DNA of 64,000 bases, from NCBI RefSeq assembly GCF_000417875.1, contig NW_006920888.1, positions 80,738 through 144,737 of the forward strand, given 5' to 3'. Made by a program: the position numbers and the translations under genes. Shown here piece by piece: positions 41,805-52,362 of this stretch. The notes beneath the pieces were generated by a model that ran no database searches, was not told the DNA's origin, and saw only the letters and a program-made list of their open reading frames with translations. Numbering within the stretch: the first letter of the stretch is position 1; each line of letters opens with the position of its first letter. Origin of the DNA: Pseudozyma flocculosa PF-1. Taxonomy: Eukaryota; Basidiomycota; Ustilaginomycetes; Ustilaginales; Ustilaginaceae.

Positions 41805-44800
41805 ATGCCCGCCAGGCGAGATCACAACCACCTCCGGCCGCCCGGCCAAGGCGCCACCGGGACACAGCGTGCCATGTACAACCTCGGTCACGCCTCGTCC
41901 TCGGGCAACCTCGTCAGCCGCACCACAGACGGCCTCGCCCTGCCCCACGCCGGCAACCTCTCGTCCTCTGCGCTCCCATCCACTTCCACCACCTCCTCCT
42001 CCGCCTACCACCCCGTCCCGGCCACAGAGGCGCCCTACCTCACCAACATCGAGTCGCATTTCGGCAGGATGACGCTCACCGCCCCCGACAACATGCGCAG
42101 AAAGCAGGCAAAGGAGAAGAAGCTCAAGGTCAAGCAGAAAAAGGCCCACGCCGCCCACGTCGCCGCCGCAGCCCTCGCAGGCGTGCCCAGCCACGCAGCA
42201 GAGGCGGGCTACGACGGCTCAGCGCCAGGGCCTAGCAACCTCGCCAGGCCAGCGATGCACAGGGGCGTCAGCTCGGGCTACAGCTCCAGCGGCCACGCAA
42301 CCCCGGCCGCCGCCGCATCATCGTCGTCGACCGGCAGGAGGACGCCCGTCGGTCACACAGCAGTCAACGCGGCCACCGTCCAGCCGAGGCGGAGACCTGC
42401 GTCAAATTCGAGGCTGACGGTACCGGCGAGCCAGACCGATCCTGCCTCGCACCGCCCGGCCTCGAGGTCGAGCAGGCGGACGGCAGAACAGCCAAGCAGA
42501 CCGGCCAGCTCGCTCTCGCAGAACGCCGGTACCACTGCGCCTGCCTCGTCGTCCACGGCGGCATCGCCCTCTCGATCGCGTCAAGCGAGCAGCGACGGGA
42601 TACTGCGCTCTCGCAGCGACAGCGCGCCTGCGTCTGGTGCAAGTGGGCCCTTGTCCGCCGACGGCCCCGTTGCTGCTGAGCGGTCTTCGCCGTCGCAGCA
42701 GGCACATCTCCAAGCTCATGCGGACGACTCCGCCTCGGCCAGGTCCGGCGAGCAGGATACCATCTCGTCGGCCTTGGCGCAACAGGCATCGCTGCGGCGC
42801 TACAACATCTGGAACGACCTCGCCGGCCTGCCCGGCGCCGAGGAGCCGGATCCAGACGACCTCCCACCTCCCTTTCCCGAGGGCGCGACACGGCCTCGCA
42901 CGCCGCCACAACCTCCGCCGGCGGGCAGAGAGTGGACAGAGGAAGAGCGCCTGGCCTACGAGGAGGCCGAGCGGTGGAGAGTACCCGACAGTCCGCCACC
43001 CGCCTTCCGGACCGATCCGGAGAGCGACGGCAGCGGACGAGAGGACAACGCAGCAGTGGCGAGGAGCACCAGGGGCAGGAGGTCCCGGACACCAGCGACG
43101 AACGGAGCGGCGGGGCCGGATGCAGCATCGACCCAGGCCGGCCAGGCAGCACGCGCCTCGACCGCTGCCGCAATACAGCACGGCGGCGGCGACGACTCTT
43201 CTTCTCTTTCTGAATCGTCGACCAGCGAGGCGGAAGCAGAAGAGCTGGCGCAGGAGCGGCACGCATGGGAGGCAGACATTCAGGCGGGCCTCAGCTTCGA
43301 GGAGCGCCTGATGCGCGAGCAGGAGCGGAGAGAGGCAAGGGAGAGGGCGCTGCTGATCGCCAGAGGCGGCGTGCCGCCCGAGTGGACGCGGCAGGAGAGT
43401 AGCGACGAGGAGCGGGATGAACCAGAGCAAGAGACCGACACTGTTCCGGCCGCCGAGGAGGCCATCTCGACGGGCGCAGCCGCGCCGGCGGAGGCTGAAA
43501 CGACCGATCGACCCCATCTTTCCGGAGATGCTGGAAGCGACGACGAGGACTTCCACGAGACGACGGCCACTCACGCCCCCGAGGCTCCGACGGCGCCTGC
43601 TGTTGAAGCGGCGCCGACCGAAGCAGCGGCGGCCGCTCCTCTGCCGGCGCATGACGAGCCAGAAGCGGCCGCTACGCCCCATTCCACTGCTGCCACGACT
43701 GGTACGCCAGTATCGACCGAGGCAGCACCCTCCGCCGCACCGCGAACACGATCAACTCCTGTCGAGACGGCCACAGCTCCGGTCCAGGCGCCAGCCGCTC
43801 GTCAGACAAAGGCGCTTTACAACGAGCCCCGCCTGGGAGCCTCGGCAGGGCCCTCACACCAGGGCCACCGAAGGACCACTTCGGAAACCCTCAACCCGCG
43901 ACGAAACGGCGCGAGCAGTTCGGCGATCCCGAAACGCCTCGCGACCAGGACCAGGACGAGGCCAGCCTCAGAGTCTCACTCGAGGTTCCGCGACGACGCT
44001 ACGGCAGCCGCCGAGCGGCGGAGCAATCTACGGTCTCGAACGGCGATGCGGCCCGAGGACATGCTGCTCCCCGTCTCGGCGCCCCCGCCTCGCTTTGCCG
44101 CGTCGAGCGACCAGCTCGTCGGATCGAGCGCCAGCCCGCTCTCGCCGCTCTCGGGCGCATCCCGGAACACTGCGGCGATTGTAAGTTCGAGCGACGAGCT
44201 GCAGCCCTCGGACGCAGAGAGCGACTCGTCGGTGGACCAGTGGTTGGCCGAGGCGGCTGCATTCGACGCGCTGCGCAGGAAGGAGGAGGCTGCAGCCGAA
44301 AGGCTGCGCAAGCTCCGCGCCGTACCTACAGACGGCGACGGCGACGACAGCAGCAGCAGCAACAGCGAAGACGGCGAAGCTCTCGCCGAGCGACATGTGC
44401 CTGGTCACTTTGAGCCAGCCCGGCCATCGCTGCCTCCATCGCCCGGCCTGAACAGGCTGGCTTGGATGGGCAAGTCGGTGGCCAAGGCCCCGCCTCCGCT
44501 GGTGCTCGGTCGCTCGAGGGGCGGCGCTGCATACTCGTCGTCTTCCGAGTCGTCGGATACGGACGAGGGGCGACTGCCGTCCAGCTCCGGTAGCGAGCCG
44601 GAAGACGCACCGGCAGAGGCCTGGTCCGCGGCGAAACCTTTGGACAAGCCTGCGGCCATGTCCACGACGACGGCATCTGCGGCTGCCACGGAGGAGGGCG
44701 TCGCACCGACAAGGCCGACGCAGGCTCCTATCGCAACGCTTCGTGCTGGACAGCAGACCGCCGCCCCTCCTGGAGTGGAGACCCGGCAGTCTCGGCCATC

Positions 44801-47800
44801 ATCCACGCCGGTTCCCCCCAAGCCCGATGCACCGAGTCTGCAACGAGCGAGCTCATCGGCTTCCGCGCGGTCCGCCTTCACCAGCACAGCGGACGCCACC
44901 GGACCATCTCGGAACATTGACGATGGTGCAAAGGGAGCGGTTCTGACGAGGCAAGGTACCGTGTACGTCCCCATCACTCTGCGCATGGCAGAGGAGCCGC
45001 TCCGCCCGCCCGAGCCCGAAACGCGGGCAGGCCTGTTTCAGCACGACAGCTCCAGCAGCCGCGACGTATCATCCGACGAGGAAACGAGGCGGCCGTCCGC
45101 TGCACCTGCCGGTTCCGCATCGCTCAAGAGTCCCCCAGTGCCCGGTGACAGCGCGGCAGGTGTTTCGAGACCCTCTCCTCTGCCCAGAGAGAGCAGCGAC
45201 TCTTTGAGCAAGAACCTGCCTCCGCCTCCGCCCCCGGCCCCGCAGTCTGACTATCGGGCGGCGGGTTCCAGCCCGAGCGGCAAGGCGCCGATCAGCAACC
45301 GGCTGCGCGGCCTGTTTGGTACGCCTCTTGTCGAGCCCGCACCCGCCAAAGCGCGGACATCATCAATCGGCAGCTCGGCACAGGCAAAGGGAAAGGAGCC
45401 TGTGCGGGCGGTCGACACGTCCCCGCTGGACGAGGCGCCCCGCGTACAGAGACGCCCGTCCGCCAAGAGCGTCAAGTCGGACAGGTCTGTCAGGCTGGAT
45501 GCAGGCGACGGGACGGGGCAGGAGTGGCACGAGGCTACGTCTGTTTCCTCGGCCGTCGGACGCCGGCAGTCGCTGCAGAAGCAGCCGTCCACATCATCGC
45601 TCCGCAGCGTTGCTTCTCGACAGCCCTCGTACAAGCGTGAGGAGCGACCCGACGAGCCCGACGAGCAACGTGCGACCGAGGAAGTCCTGGCCCAGATCGC
45701 CGAACTACAGTCGACGACGGCGGCACGACAGGACTCGCTGGCCGCGCTCGAGCGGCTGCTCGCCCGCACTACGAGGCCTGTCTCGATGCAGCCGTTGCCG
45801 CGCAGCACCTCGCCGCCTTCGATGTACGGCCCGCAGCCACGGACGCTGGGTACCGGCGTCGAGCTGGCATCAGGATCTTCGACGGGTGGAGAAGGATCCG
45901 CCACCGCTGCTGCGTCGACGCCAGCTTCGGCATCTGGCACGGACTTGCCGCAGCCTCGGTGGCCAGGCGCAAACCGCCTGTCTCGGCAGGGTGCAGTCCA
46001 CCGGACCCGCGACGGCCCACCGCCTCCGCCTCCGGTCTCGTACAACATGCGGCCCAGCGCCCGCCCCGCTTCGTTCATAAATCCGCGCTCGAGCGTCGCA
46101 CCGCTCCCGCGAGGCCGGCTGCCGACGATCACCGATGCCACGCGCCATTTTCCGCCGTCGAGGCAGAATACCGGCGTCGTCCGCACGCCCAGCTGGCTGG
46201 CGCACATCCCGAGCGCAGAGAGGAGCCAGCTGCCTCCTCCACTGATTCCCGACAGGATCCCGGAGGGACCTGGTGCTGCTCACACTGGCCAAACGTCGGA
46301 GCAGCAGCAGCAGCAGCAGGAGCAGCGGAGGGATGAAGGCGTAGGCTCGATGCTCTCGTCGAGTGGCTCCATTTACCGGAAAGCCGACGTACCCGCGCCT
46401 GCCCCGCTCAGGACGGCAGGCAGTCGTGTATCGGCAATGATCTCCAAGTTCGAGGTGCCTGGATCTCCGCAGGCATCGGCCGCACCTGCTTCGCCCCTCA
46501 CCAGCGAGCCAGTGCCGACAGCCCCACAGAGCATCCGAGAGCGCCCGGTCAGCACGTCGACGTCCATGCTGCCCCCGCGACAACAAGCGGATCCTGTAGA
46601 GTCATACGAGACCCTAGGCAGACGACCACCGCCTCCACCACCGCCTATGGCGACGGCCTCATCTGCGGCACAGGCGGCATCTCGACGACCTCTGTCTTCG
46701 ACCAGTCTGGCGCCTCCGCGACCGCACATCCAAGATGCGAGCGGCCCGGGACCGAGCTCGACCCTGGCACCACCGACCGGCGGGGCAGGACTGCCCCGTT
46801 CGCCCCGCACGCAGGCTCTGGACCTGCTGACCCGGCGCGAGTCGGGCACGACCTCCCAGCAAGCGCCGCCGAGCCTTCCGCCCAAGTCGCCGCTGCTGCC
46901 GCCCGAGCAGCTGTTCCACCCTTCGCGGAGGGGACTCAACGAGACGCTCGCTGCGGCCCAGGCCGCTTCGAGATCGCGGCGCGAGACGCGTCCCCAGTCT
47001 TCGCCGGTCCTTGCCTCGAATGGAGCGAATGGACCGACCACGGCCATGCATGCCGGGTCGCAGTCCGATCTCGCCTCACAGCATCGAGCCACACCGCAGC
47101 AGAGACCGCTGCCCGTGCCCGGGACTCAATCTGGCCGCCCGCTGGCAGGGCTCTTCGGTCCCGTCCACAGCGAGGACCTGATCAGTCTGTCCGACGCTCT
47201 CCCATCGCCCCCGCCGCCTCGACCTCCTCAAGGCTGGCAAGGAACAACGGCAGGCGCGCCGACCGGCACGGCGTCCGCTCGATCGGGTCAAGCGAGGCCG
47301 TTGCCCACTTTGCCGAGCAGCGTGGCGCAGTGGAGTCCCGCACCCACCGCCATCGCACCTTCTGCGCAGCCTCGAGGACCAGGCTCGGTGGCATCGACGT
47401 CCACCAACCCGTTCCTTCGTGCGTCGGGAGCAGGCTATTCGCCGACGGCTCCACCCCGTCCGCCGCCTCTGCTGCCGGAAAGACCGCCGCGGAACAGGAT
47501 CTGGGACGACGTCGTCGACGATCGCGATGTCGCGCAGCGATCTTCCTCGCCGCCGCCCGCCTCGTCATCGAGGCTGCCTGCAGTCGAAGCGCCGAGCCAG
47601 TCGTCGGAGTCACCCTTCCGCACGGCGGGGTCGTCTCGCTTGCCCTTCAAGCCGCCGACGCCGCAGCGGCAGGACAGCAGCGGTGCGAGCCTGTCCGAGG
47701 ACCGCGAGGTCAATCTCGACGAAGAGGCGCGGCTGGGCTCGTCGTCGTCGATCGCGGCCGAGCCGTCTGCGGCGAACCTGATCAATGCGGCCGCTTCGGC

Positions 47801-48467
47801 CGTCGGGCGGTCCGACACGGTGCGTTCCCTCGCCCGCCAGCCGCCGCGACGGGAGCGCGGTGATGCGTCGCCGCCTCTGCCATCATCGATGCCGTCCGGA
47901 TCGACAGGGCGCGATGAGGGTCCGCAGGCTGCCTCGGATCACGGTACTGTCGCCAACGCCGGCGGAGGCGGGGGCTCGACTTCGCTTCAGCGCGCGCCCT
48001 CGCTGGGCTACACGGATCTCGACCTGCTCGTCTCGCGTCTCGAGGCTCTGCAGTCGCCGACGGGTGGCGACGCGTCCTCTGGCGGCGCCGCTGCCGCTGC
48101 TCCTGGCGCTGGCGGAGGGGCGGGAGCGGATTACGATCTGCTAACGACGCTATCCGAGTTCCTGGGACCGGCCAAGTCGACGGTGCCGACTTCGGACGAG
48201 ATTTCGTCGCTGCCGCTGGCGCGGGTCGAGTGCGAGCGGCGGCGCGTGACGCGCGAGGGCAAGGTCAAGCAGAAGCTGTCGGTCGTGGGCGTGCGCGTCG
48301 ACCGGTGCGGCGTGTGCCTCGACCAGTTCCGCGTGGGCAACTGGGCCGTCCTGTGCCGCTGTCGCCATGTCCTCCACGAGGCGTGTGCGACGCGGCTGTT
48401 TAGGATGGTCCGTACCTGCCCCACTTGCCGGCGCGATTGTTTTGTCGATGCCGACGAGGCGGGGTGA
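41805..48467 (+). CDS. Very large low-complexity protein with C-terminal RING-H2 finger
   Basis: A single uninterrupted reading frame, 2220 residues from the ATG at 41805. Nearly all of it is Ser/Pro/Ala/Glu/Arg-rich and probably disordered, with poly-Ser, poly-Pro (PPPPPPAP-type) and Gln runs and a Lys-rich helix near residue 100. Only the end is recognisable: residues ~2168-2208 have CGVC, LCRCRHVLHEAC, then CPTC, i.e. C-x2-C, C-x-H-x2-H-x2-C, C-x2-C, a RING-H2 arrangement. RING-H2 domains normally recruit E2 enzymes, so an E3 ubiquitin ligase with a long disordered scaffold is the likely role. A conserved-looking stretch (LTTLSEFLGPAKSTVPTSDE ... REGKVKQKLSVVGVRVDRCG) precedes the finger. 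Proline clusters may bind SH3 or EVH1 domains. No specific orthologue is named. Confidence 0.85.
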   Translation: MPARRDHNHLRPPGQGATGTQRAMYNLGHASSSGNLVSRTTDGLALPHAGNLSSSALPSTSTTSSSAYHPVPATEAPYLTNIESHFGRMTLTAPDNMRRKQAKEKKLKVKQKKAHAAHVAAAALAGVPSHAAEAGYDGSAPGPSNLARPAMHRGVSSGYSSSGHATPAAAASSSSTGRRTPVGHTAVNAATVQPRRRPASNSRLTVPASQTDPASHRPASRSSRRTAEQPSRPASSLSQNAGTTAPASSSTAASPSRSRQASSDGILRSRSDSAPASGASGPLSADGPVAAERSSPSQQAHLQAHADDSASARSGEQDTISSALAQQASLRRYNIWNDLAGLPGAEEPDPDDLPPPFPEGATRPRTPPQPPPAGREWTEEERLAYEEAERWRVPDSPPPAFRTDPESDGSGREDNAAVARSTRGRRSRTPATNGAAGPDAASTQAGQAARASTAAAIQHGGGDDSSSLSESSTSEAEAEELAQERHAWEADIQAGLSFEERLMREQERREARERALLIARGGVPPEWTRQESSDEERDEPEQETDTVPAAEEAISTGAAAPAEAETTDRPHLSGDAGSDDEDFHETTATHAPEAPTAPAVEAAPTEAAAAAPLPAHDEPEAAATPHSTAATTGTPVSTEAAPSAAPRTRSTPVETATAPVQAPAARQTKALYNEPRLGASAGPSHQGHRRTTSETLNPRRNGASSSAIPKRLATRTRTRPASESHSRFRDDATAAAERRSNLRSRTAMRPEDMLLPVSAPPPRFAASSDQLVGSSASPLSPLSGASRNTAAIVSSSDELQPSDAESDSSVDQWLAEAAAFDALRRKEEAAAERLRKLRAVPTDGDGDDSSSSNSEDGEALAERHVPGHFEPARPSLPPSPGLNRLAWMGKSVAKAPPPLVLGRSRGGAAYSSSSESSDTDEGRLPSSSGSEPEDAPAEAWSAAKPLDKPAAMSTTTASAAATEEGVAPTRPTQAPIATLRAGQQTAAPPGVETRQSRPSSTPVPPKPDAPSLQRASSSASARSAFTSTADATGPSRNIDDGAKGAVLTRQGTVYVPITLRMAEEPLRPPEPETRAGLFQHDSSSSRDVSSDEETRRPSAAPAGSASLKSPPVPGDSAAGVSRPSPLPRESSDSLSKNLPPPPPPAPQSDYRAAGSSPSGKAPISNRLRGLFGTPLVEPAPAKARTSSIGSSAQAKGKEPVRAVDTSPLDEAPRVQRRPSAKSVKSDRSVRLDAGDGTGQEWHEATSVSSAVGRRQSLQKQPSTSSLRSVASRQPSYKREERPDEPDEQRATEEVLAQIAELQSTTAARQDSLAALERLLARTTRPVSMQPLPRSTSPPSMYGPQPRTLGTGVELASGSSTGGEGSATAAASTPASASGTDLPQPRWPGANRLSRQGAVHRTRDGPPPPPPVSYNMRPSARPASFINPRSSVAPLPRGRLPTITDATRHFPPSRQNTGVVRTPSWLAHIPSAERSQLPPPLIPDRIPEGPGAAHTGQTSEQQQQQQEQRRDEGVGSMLSSSGSIYRKADVPAPAPLRTAGSRVSAMISKFEVPGSPQASAAPASPLTSEPVPTAPQSIRERPVSTSTSMLPPRQQADPVESYETLGRRPPPPPPPMATASSAAQAASRRPLSSTSLAPPRPHIQDASGPGPSSTLAPPTGGAGLPRSPRTQALDLLTRRESGTTSQQAPPSLPPKSPLLPPEQLFHPSRRGLNETLAAAQAASRSRRETRPQSSPVLASNGANGPTTAMHAGSQSDLASQHRATPQQRPLPVPGTQSGRPLAGLFGPVHSEDLISLSDALPSPPPPRPPQGWQGTTAGAPTGTASARSGQARPLPTLPSSVAQWSPAPTAIAPSAQPRGPGSVASTSTNPFLRASGAGYSPTAPPRPPPLLPERPPRNRIWDDVVDDRDVAQRSSSPPPASSSRLPAVEAPSQSSESPFRTAGSSRLPFKPPTPQRQDSSGASLSEDREVNLDEEARLGSSSSIAAEPSAANLINAAASAVGRSDTVRSLARQPPRRERGDASPPLPSSMPSGSTGRDEGPQAASDHGTVANAGGGGGSTSLQRAPSLGYTDLDLLVSRLEALQSPTGGDASSGGAAAAAPGAGGGAGADYDLLTTLSEFLGPAKSTVPTSDEISSLPLARVECERRRVTREGKVKQKLSVVGVRVDRCGVCLDQFRVGNWAVLCRCRHVLHEACATRLFRMVRTCPTCRRDCFVDADEAG

Positions 48468-48804
48468 GGTCGAGAGGATGTAGATTTGCGGTGCGACTGA
48501 CCGACCGATCAAGGGCTGCACGCTGATTGATGCAACTTGGCAGGCAGCATGCCACGACGACGACGGCGGTGAAAGGAGGACGACGATTAAGGGGGACTGG
48601 AAATGGGGGATGCTACAAGTACAGGTTGATGGCAACAGCTCGAGGCGCGGGGTGAGAGGGTGGGAGGGGGTGCAAGCAGGTGGGTGGCTGTGGGTCGTCA
48701 GAGAGAGAGAGAGCGAGAGGGAGGGAGGGAGGGTGCGATGCCATGGTACGATAGTTGACGAGTCGATGGCCGAAGACGAGGCCGGGGGAAAGAGGGGGAG
48801 GGAC
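48468..48804. other. Convergent spacer, RING protein / NC2 beta
   Basis: 337 bp between convergent genes, containing GA-rich runs (48700-48730). No gene is seen; it presumably holds both 3' UTRs. Confidence 0.6.
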
Positions 48805-49424
48805 CTAGTTTGACGCCTCGAACCTGGCCTTGCTGGCGGCGAAGAGGAGTTCCTGCTGGCGCTGGAGCTCCTCTTCGGTGAGACCGGACTGTTCCATCCT
48901 GGTCGTCTTTCGTTCTCGGTCCTGGGGCGAGGTGGAATGGTGGGTGATGGATCGAGGGACAAGGGTCAGCCTCGAAGCGAAGGAAGCCAGACAGACGCCT
49001 CGACCAGATCGACGGGAATGGGATGGGGATGGGGATGGGGATGGGGATGGGGATGGGGATGGGGAGGGGAAAGGCAACTGACCTTTTGCAACCTCTTGTG
49101 CTCGCCGAGGACGCCCTGGACCTCGTCGACGAAGTCCTGGAATCCGAGGTCCTTGAGGGCCTGGACGACGTGTTCGGGTGCGATGGTCTTTTTCGAGTCG
49201 CGCTCGCAGACGTCGTTTGCCTCGGACGAGACGAGGTGGATGAACTCGACGCAGCACTCGATGAGGAGGTCGCGCGTGTCCTTTGCGCACGAGAGGTCCG
49301 AGGGGAGGAGGTCCGAGATGAGCTTCTGCACCGTCGCCTTGGGCAGCGACAGCTCGTCGTCGCCAACCCCGCCTGCGCCGCCACCGCCGCCGCCGCTACC
49401 GGGTCCTAGCTCGCTATCTGACAT
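48805..49424 (-). CDS. NCB2: NC2 beta / DR1, TBP-binding repressor subunit
   Basis: Two exons on minus: 49424-49083 and 48921-48805 (161-bp intron, GTCAGT...CCCCAG); 152 residues. After an acidic, Gly-rich head (MSDSELGPG) comes a histone-fold: LSLPKATVQKLISDLLPSDL, KDTRDLLIECCVEFIHLVSS, EANDVCERDSKKTIAPEHVV, QALKDLGFQDFV. This is the H2B-like fold of NC2 beta. The second exon gives the usual helix and Gln-rich end (LTEEELQRQQELLFAAS). Family knowledge: NC2 beta pairs with NC2 alpha, binds TBP on DNA and blocks or remodels pre-initiation complexes. The intron contains a GGGGAT hexamer array (seen on plus). The donor GTCAGT differs from the GTGAGT-like donors seen elsewhere in the window. Confidence 0.95.
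49021..49070. repeat. GGGGAT hexanucleotide array inside the NC2 beta intron
   Basis: About seven to eight GGGGAT units on the plus strand end just outside the 5' splice site of the NC2 beta intron. On the transcribed RNA it reads CCCCAT repeats. The plus strand has the spacing of a potential G-quadruplex. Confidence 0.85.
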
Positions 49425-50778
49425 CGCTGGTGAATGTCTGATGGTCGTCGTGGCGAGATGCTGCCGGGGTGAGTCGGTGGTGGTGCCGGTGGCTGGTGAT
49501 GGCGGCGGCAGCGGCGGCGGGCGGGACAGAGAGGACGACGAGCGGGGCCCGAAGTGACAGAAAAGAGGATGTGGAGGCGTTGGGGGCCCGGCTGGGCTGC
49601 TTGACTCGTTGGTCCGAGGTGGAAGGGTGCTGCGCTTTCGCACGAGAAAAAGGCCAAGCCGGATGCAGGGCGGCACCAGCAAACGAGGGTGGATGGGTTT
49701 TTTTGAAAGAGAGGGAGGGAGGCCGGTCCACGGTCGCCCCGACCGCCAGCCCGAAATGGTTTTTGTACCTGGCCCCCTGGCGGCCCGCCGCTGCCCTCGC
49801 GCCCGCCGCTTGCACGTCGAAAATCGAGAAAACAGGCGGGCGGGCGGTCGGGACAGGGCGCGACTGCCTGGCCTCGGGTCTGCCTGGTCTGGCGTCCAAG
49901 CGCGTTGGCCTTGGCCGCTCCCCCCGGCGACGCCAAAGACGGCGAGCCTCTCTGGCAGGCCTGCCTGGCTTGACGGCGATGAGCCCAACCAGGGGCGAAT
50001 CGGGCTCATTGCCGTGGCGCCGCCAGCGCCATCGGGGTGGCTTTCGCCGCTCCGCCCGCCGCTTGACGGCATGCCTTCGCCCCGCTTGACGGGCGGAATC
50101 AGGCTCTGGCTATCCGTGCACGAGGCGGCAAGCTCCATCGATCGATTCAAGGATCGCACGAGCAAGCTTTCAATGGCCAGCTCATGGGGGTGACGGCCGG
50201 CTTGGGGCGGAAAAGGCCGCCGTGTCAGCTCGGATTAGCCAGGGCGGGCTGGAGGTGGCAAGCCAACGAACGCCCCGATGGGCGACCAGGCTAGGCTGGG
50301 TCGGGCAGGCCCCGTCTGGCTGGCTGGCAGCGGGCAGCGATGACTCGGAAAGCGGCCTGGACAGCTCACAGGCCAGGGCCCAACTGGCTGCGCTTGGATG
50401 GCTGGCTAGCTCTGACGGCACTCCACTTTTGGCAGGCTGGCTGGCTTGGCCCCTGGTCTGCTGCCACGCCTGGCCTGGCCAGTTCGAGCAGGCATGCAGA
50501 CGCAGGTGGCCGTCAGAAGAAACGCACCCTCTGCTGCTTGCACTCGCCTCTCCCTCCATCTTTCCGCCCCTGTCACGCCCAACCCAACCCCCACCACGGC
50601 CTCTCGACTTGCATCTCTACTACTACTACTACCACCACCACCACCACCTTCACCACCGCAACAGCCGCACCCGCGCCCACCCAACGCACCTCGCTCTCGC
50701 TTCCAAGGCCAAAACCCCACGCTCTGCAACCTCGCACCACCTGCACTCCACCCCCCCCCCCTTCTCCCACCGGCAAAA
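49425..50778. promoter_or_regulatory. Divergent intergenic region, NC2 beta / DAHP synthase
   Basis: 1.35 kb between divergent genes, rich in GGCTGGCTGGC tetramers (50310-50460) and CTA/CCA triplets (50618-50655). TGACTC occurs at 50341-50346, 438 bp before the DAHP synthase ATG, and again at 49602-49607. It is the core of the Gcn4/Cpc1 amino-acid-control site (TGACTCA), which would suit an aromatic amino acid gene; a six-base match is weak evidence. Confidence 0.4.
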
Positions 50779-52161
50779 ATGGCCCAGCCCATGTCGTACA
50801 AGGAGGCGCTCAACGAGCTCGACGACCGGCGCATCAAGAGCATCAAGCCCCTCCTCCCGCCCCAGATCCTCGTCGAAGACTACCCGCTCTCGCTCAAGGC
50901 CGCACAGACCGTCGCGTCCGGTCGCAAGGCCACAGAGGAAATCGTCAGGCAGGAGGATGACCGCCTCCTCGTCGTCGTCGGCCCCTGCTCCATCCACGAC
51001 GTCAGGGCCGGCCTCGAGTACGCAAAGAAGCTCGCAGAATACGCAAAGACGGCAAAGGCGGACCTTCACATTGTCATGAGAGTCTACTTTGAAAAGCCCA
51101 GGACCACCGTCGGATGGAAGGGCCTCATCAATGGTGAGTGTCCGCCCAGCACCTGACCCTCCGAGCTCTCGTCTGTCTCTCAATGAAAGACTCCGTTATT
51201 TGACACGCCGCTGACCCGCCCCGACTCCGCCTTGCCTTGCCTTGCCTTGCCTTGCTCTGCTCCCCCTTCCCCGCCACCAGACCCCAACCTCAACGGCTCG
51301 TTCCAGATCAACAAGGGCCTCCGCCTTGCGCGCGGCTTCCTGCTCGAGGTGGCCAACCTCGGCCTGCCCGCCGGCACCGAGTTCCTCGACACCATCTCGC
51401 CCCAGTACACGGCCGACCTCATCTCATGGGGCGCCATTGGCGCGCGCACCACCGAGTCCCAGGTGCACCGCGAGCTCTCGTCGGGCCTCTCGATGCCCAT
51501 CGGCTTCAAGAACGGCACCGACGGCAGCATCTCGATCGCCGTCGACGCCATCAAGTCGGCCTCGTCCGAGCACGTCTTCCTCTCGGTCACAAAGCAGGGC
51601 ATCTCGGCCATTGTCGAGACCAACGGCAACGACGCCTGCCACGTCATCCTCCGCGGCGCAAACACCGGGCCCAACTACTCGCCCGACCACGTCCGCGACG
51701 TCTCGGCCAAGCTGGCAAAGGGATCGCTGCCCCAGCGCATCATGATTGACTGCTCGCACGGCAACAGCGAAAAGAAGCACGAGAACCAGATGAAGGTCGT
51801 CGACTCGGTCGTCGAGCAGCTCGGCGCCGGGACAGACGAGAGCTGCCACATCTTTGGCGTCATGATTGAGAGCAACCTGCAGGCGGGCAAGCAGAGCATC
51901 CCCGCCGAGGGCCCCACGGCGCTGCGCTACGGCCAGTCGATCACCGACGCCTGCATCGACTGGCAGACGACCGTCGAGGCGCTCGACAAGCTGCGCCGGG
52001 GCGTCCAGACCCGGCGGCAGAATGCGCCCAACGCCTTCCGCGCCAGGATGAGCCGCAGCTCGAGCTCCGAGGGCGTCAACGACCACTTCCTCAAGGCCGG
52101 CTCGCAGGAGGCCAACCAGGGCTTCAACGACAGCGTCCTCCCCACCCTCGGCAGGAGCTGA
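50779..52161 (+). CDS. ARO4: DAHP synthase (3-deoxy-7-phosphoheptulonate synthase)
   Basis: Exons 50779-51133 and 51281-52161 (147-bp intron, GTGAGT...CACCAG); 411 residues. The enzyme condenses phosphoenolpyruvate and erythrose-4-phosphate, the first step of the shikimate pathway. Visible class I blocks: VVVGPCSIHD (residues 65-74), MRVYFEKPRTTVGWKGLIN then DPNLNGSF rejoined across the intron, ARTTESQVHRELSSGLSMPI, GFKNGTDGS, HVILRGANTGPNY and IDCSHGNSEKKHENQ with the metal-binding His. Whether it is Phe-inhibited (Aro3) or Tyr-inhibited (Aro4) cannot be decided by eye, so the symbol is nominal. A tail of about 45 residues after the usual end (RRGVQTRRQ) is Ser/Asn-rich. The intron carries a CCTTG repeat ahead of the acceptor. 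The 3' end faces the hydratase gene across 201 bp. Confidence 0.95.
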
Positions 52162-52362
52162 GAGGGTCGCGGCATACCGATCGAGCCCAGCGGCGTGGCG
52201 CATGCGACCCGGCTTGCCGTTTCGGTCCGGTCCAGTTCCCTTAGATTTCTCCTCGGTCCCCTCACTGTTCCGTTCCGCGTCTCTGCATCCCATCCTCTAC
52301 ATCTTGCGAATCTCGCATCTATCGCAGGCCGGCCGACCGACTGGGATCGGACCGCGCCGCAT

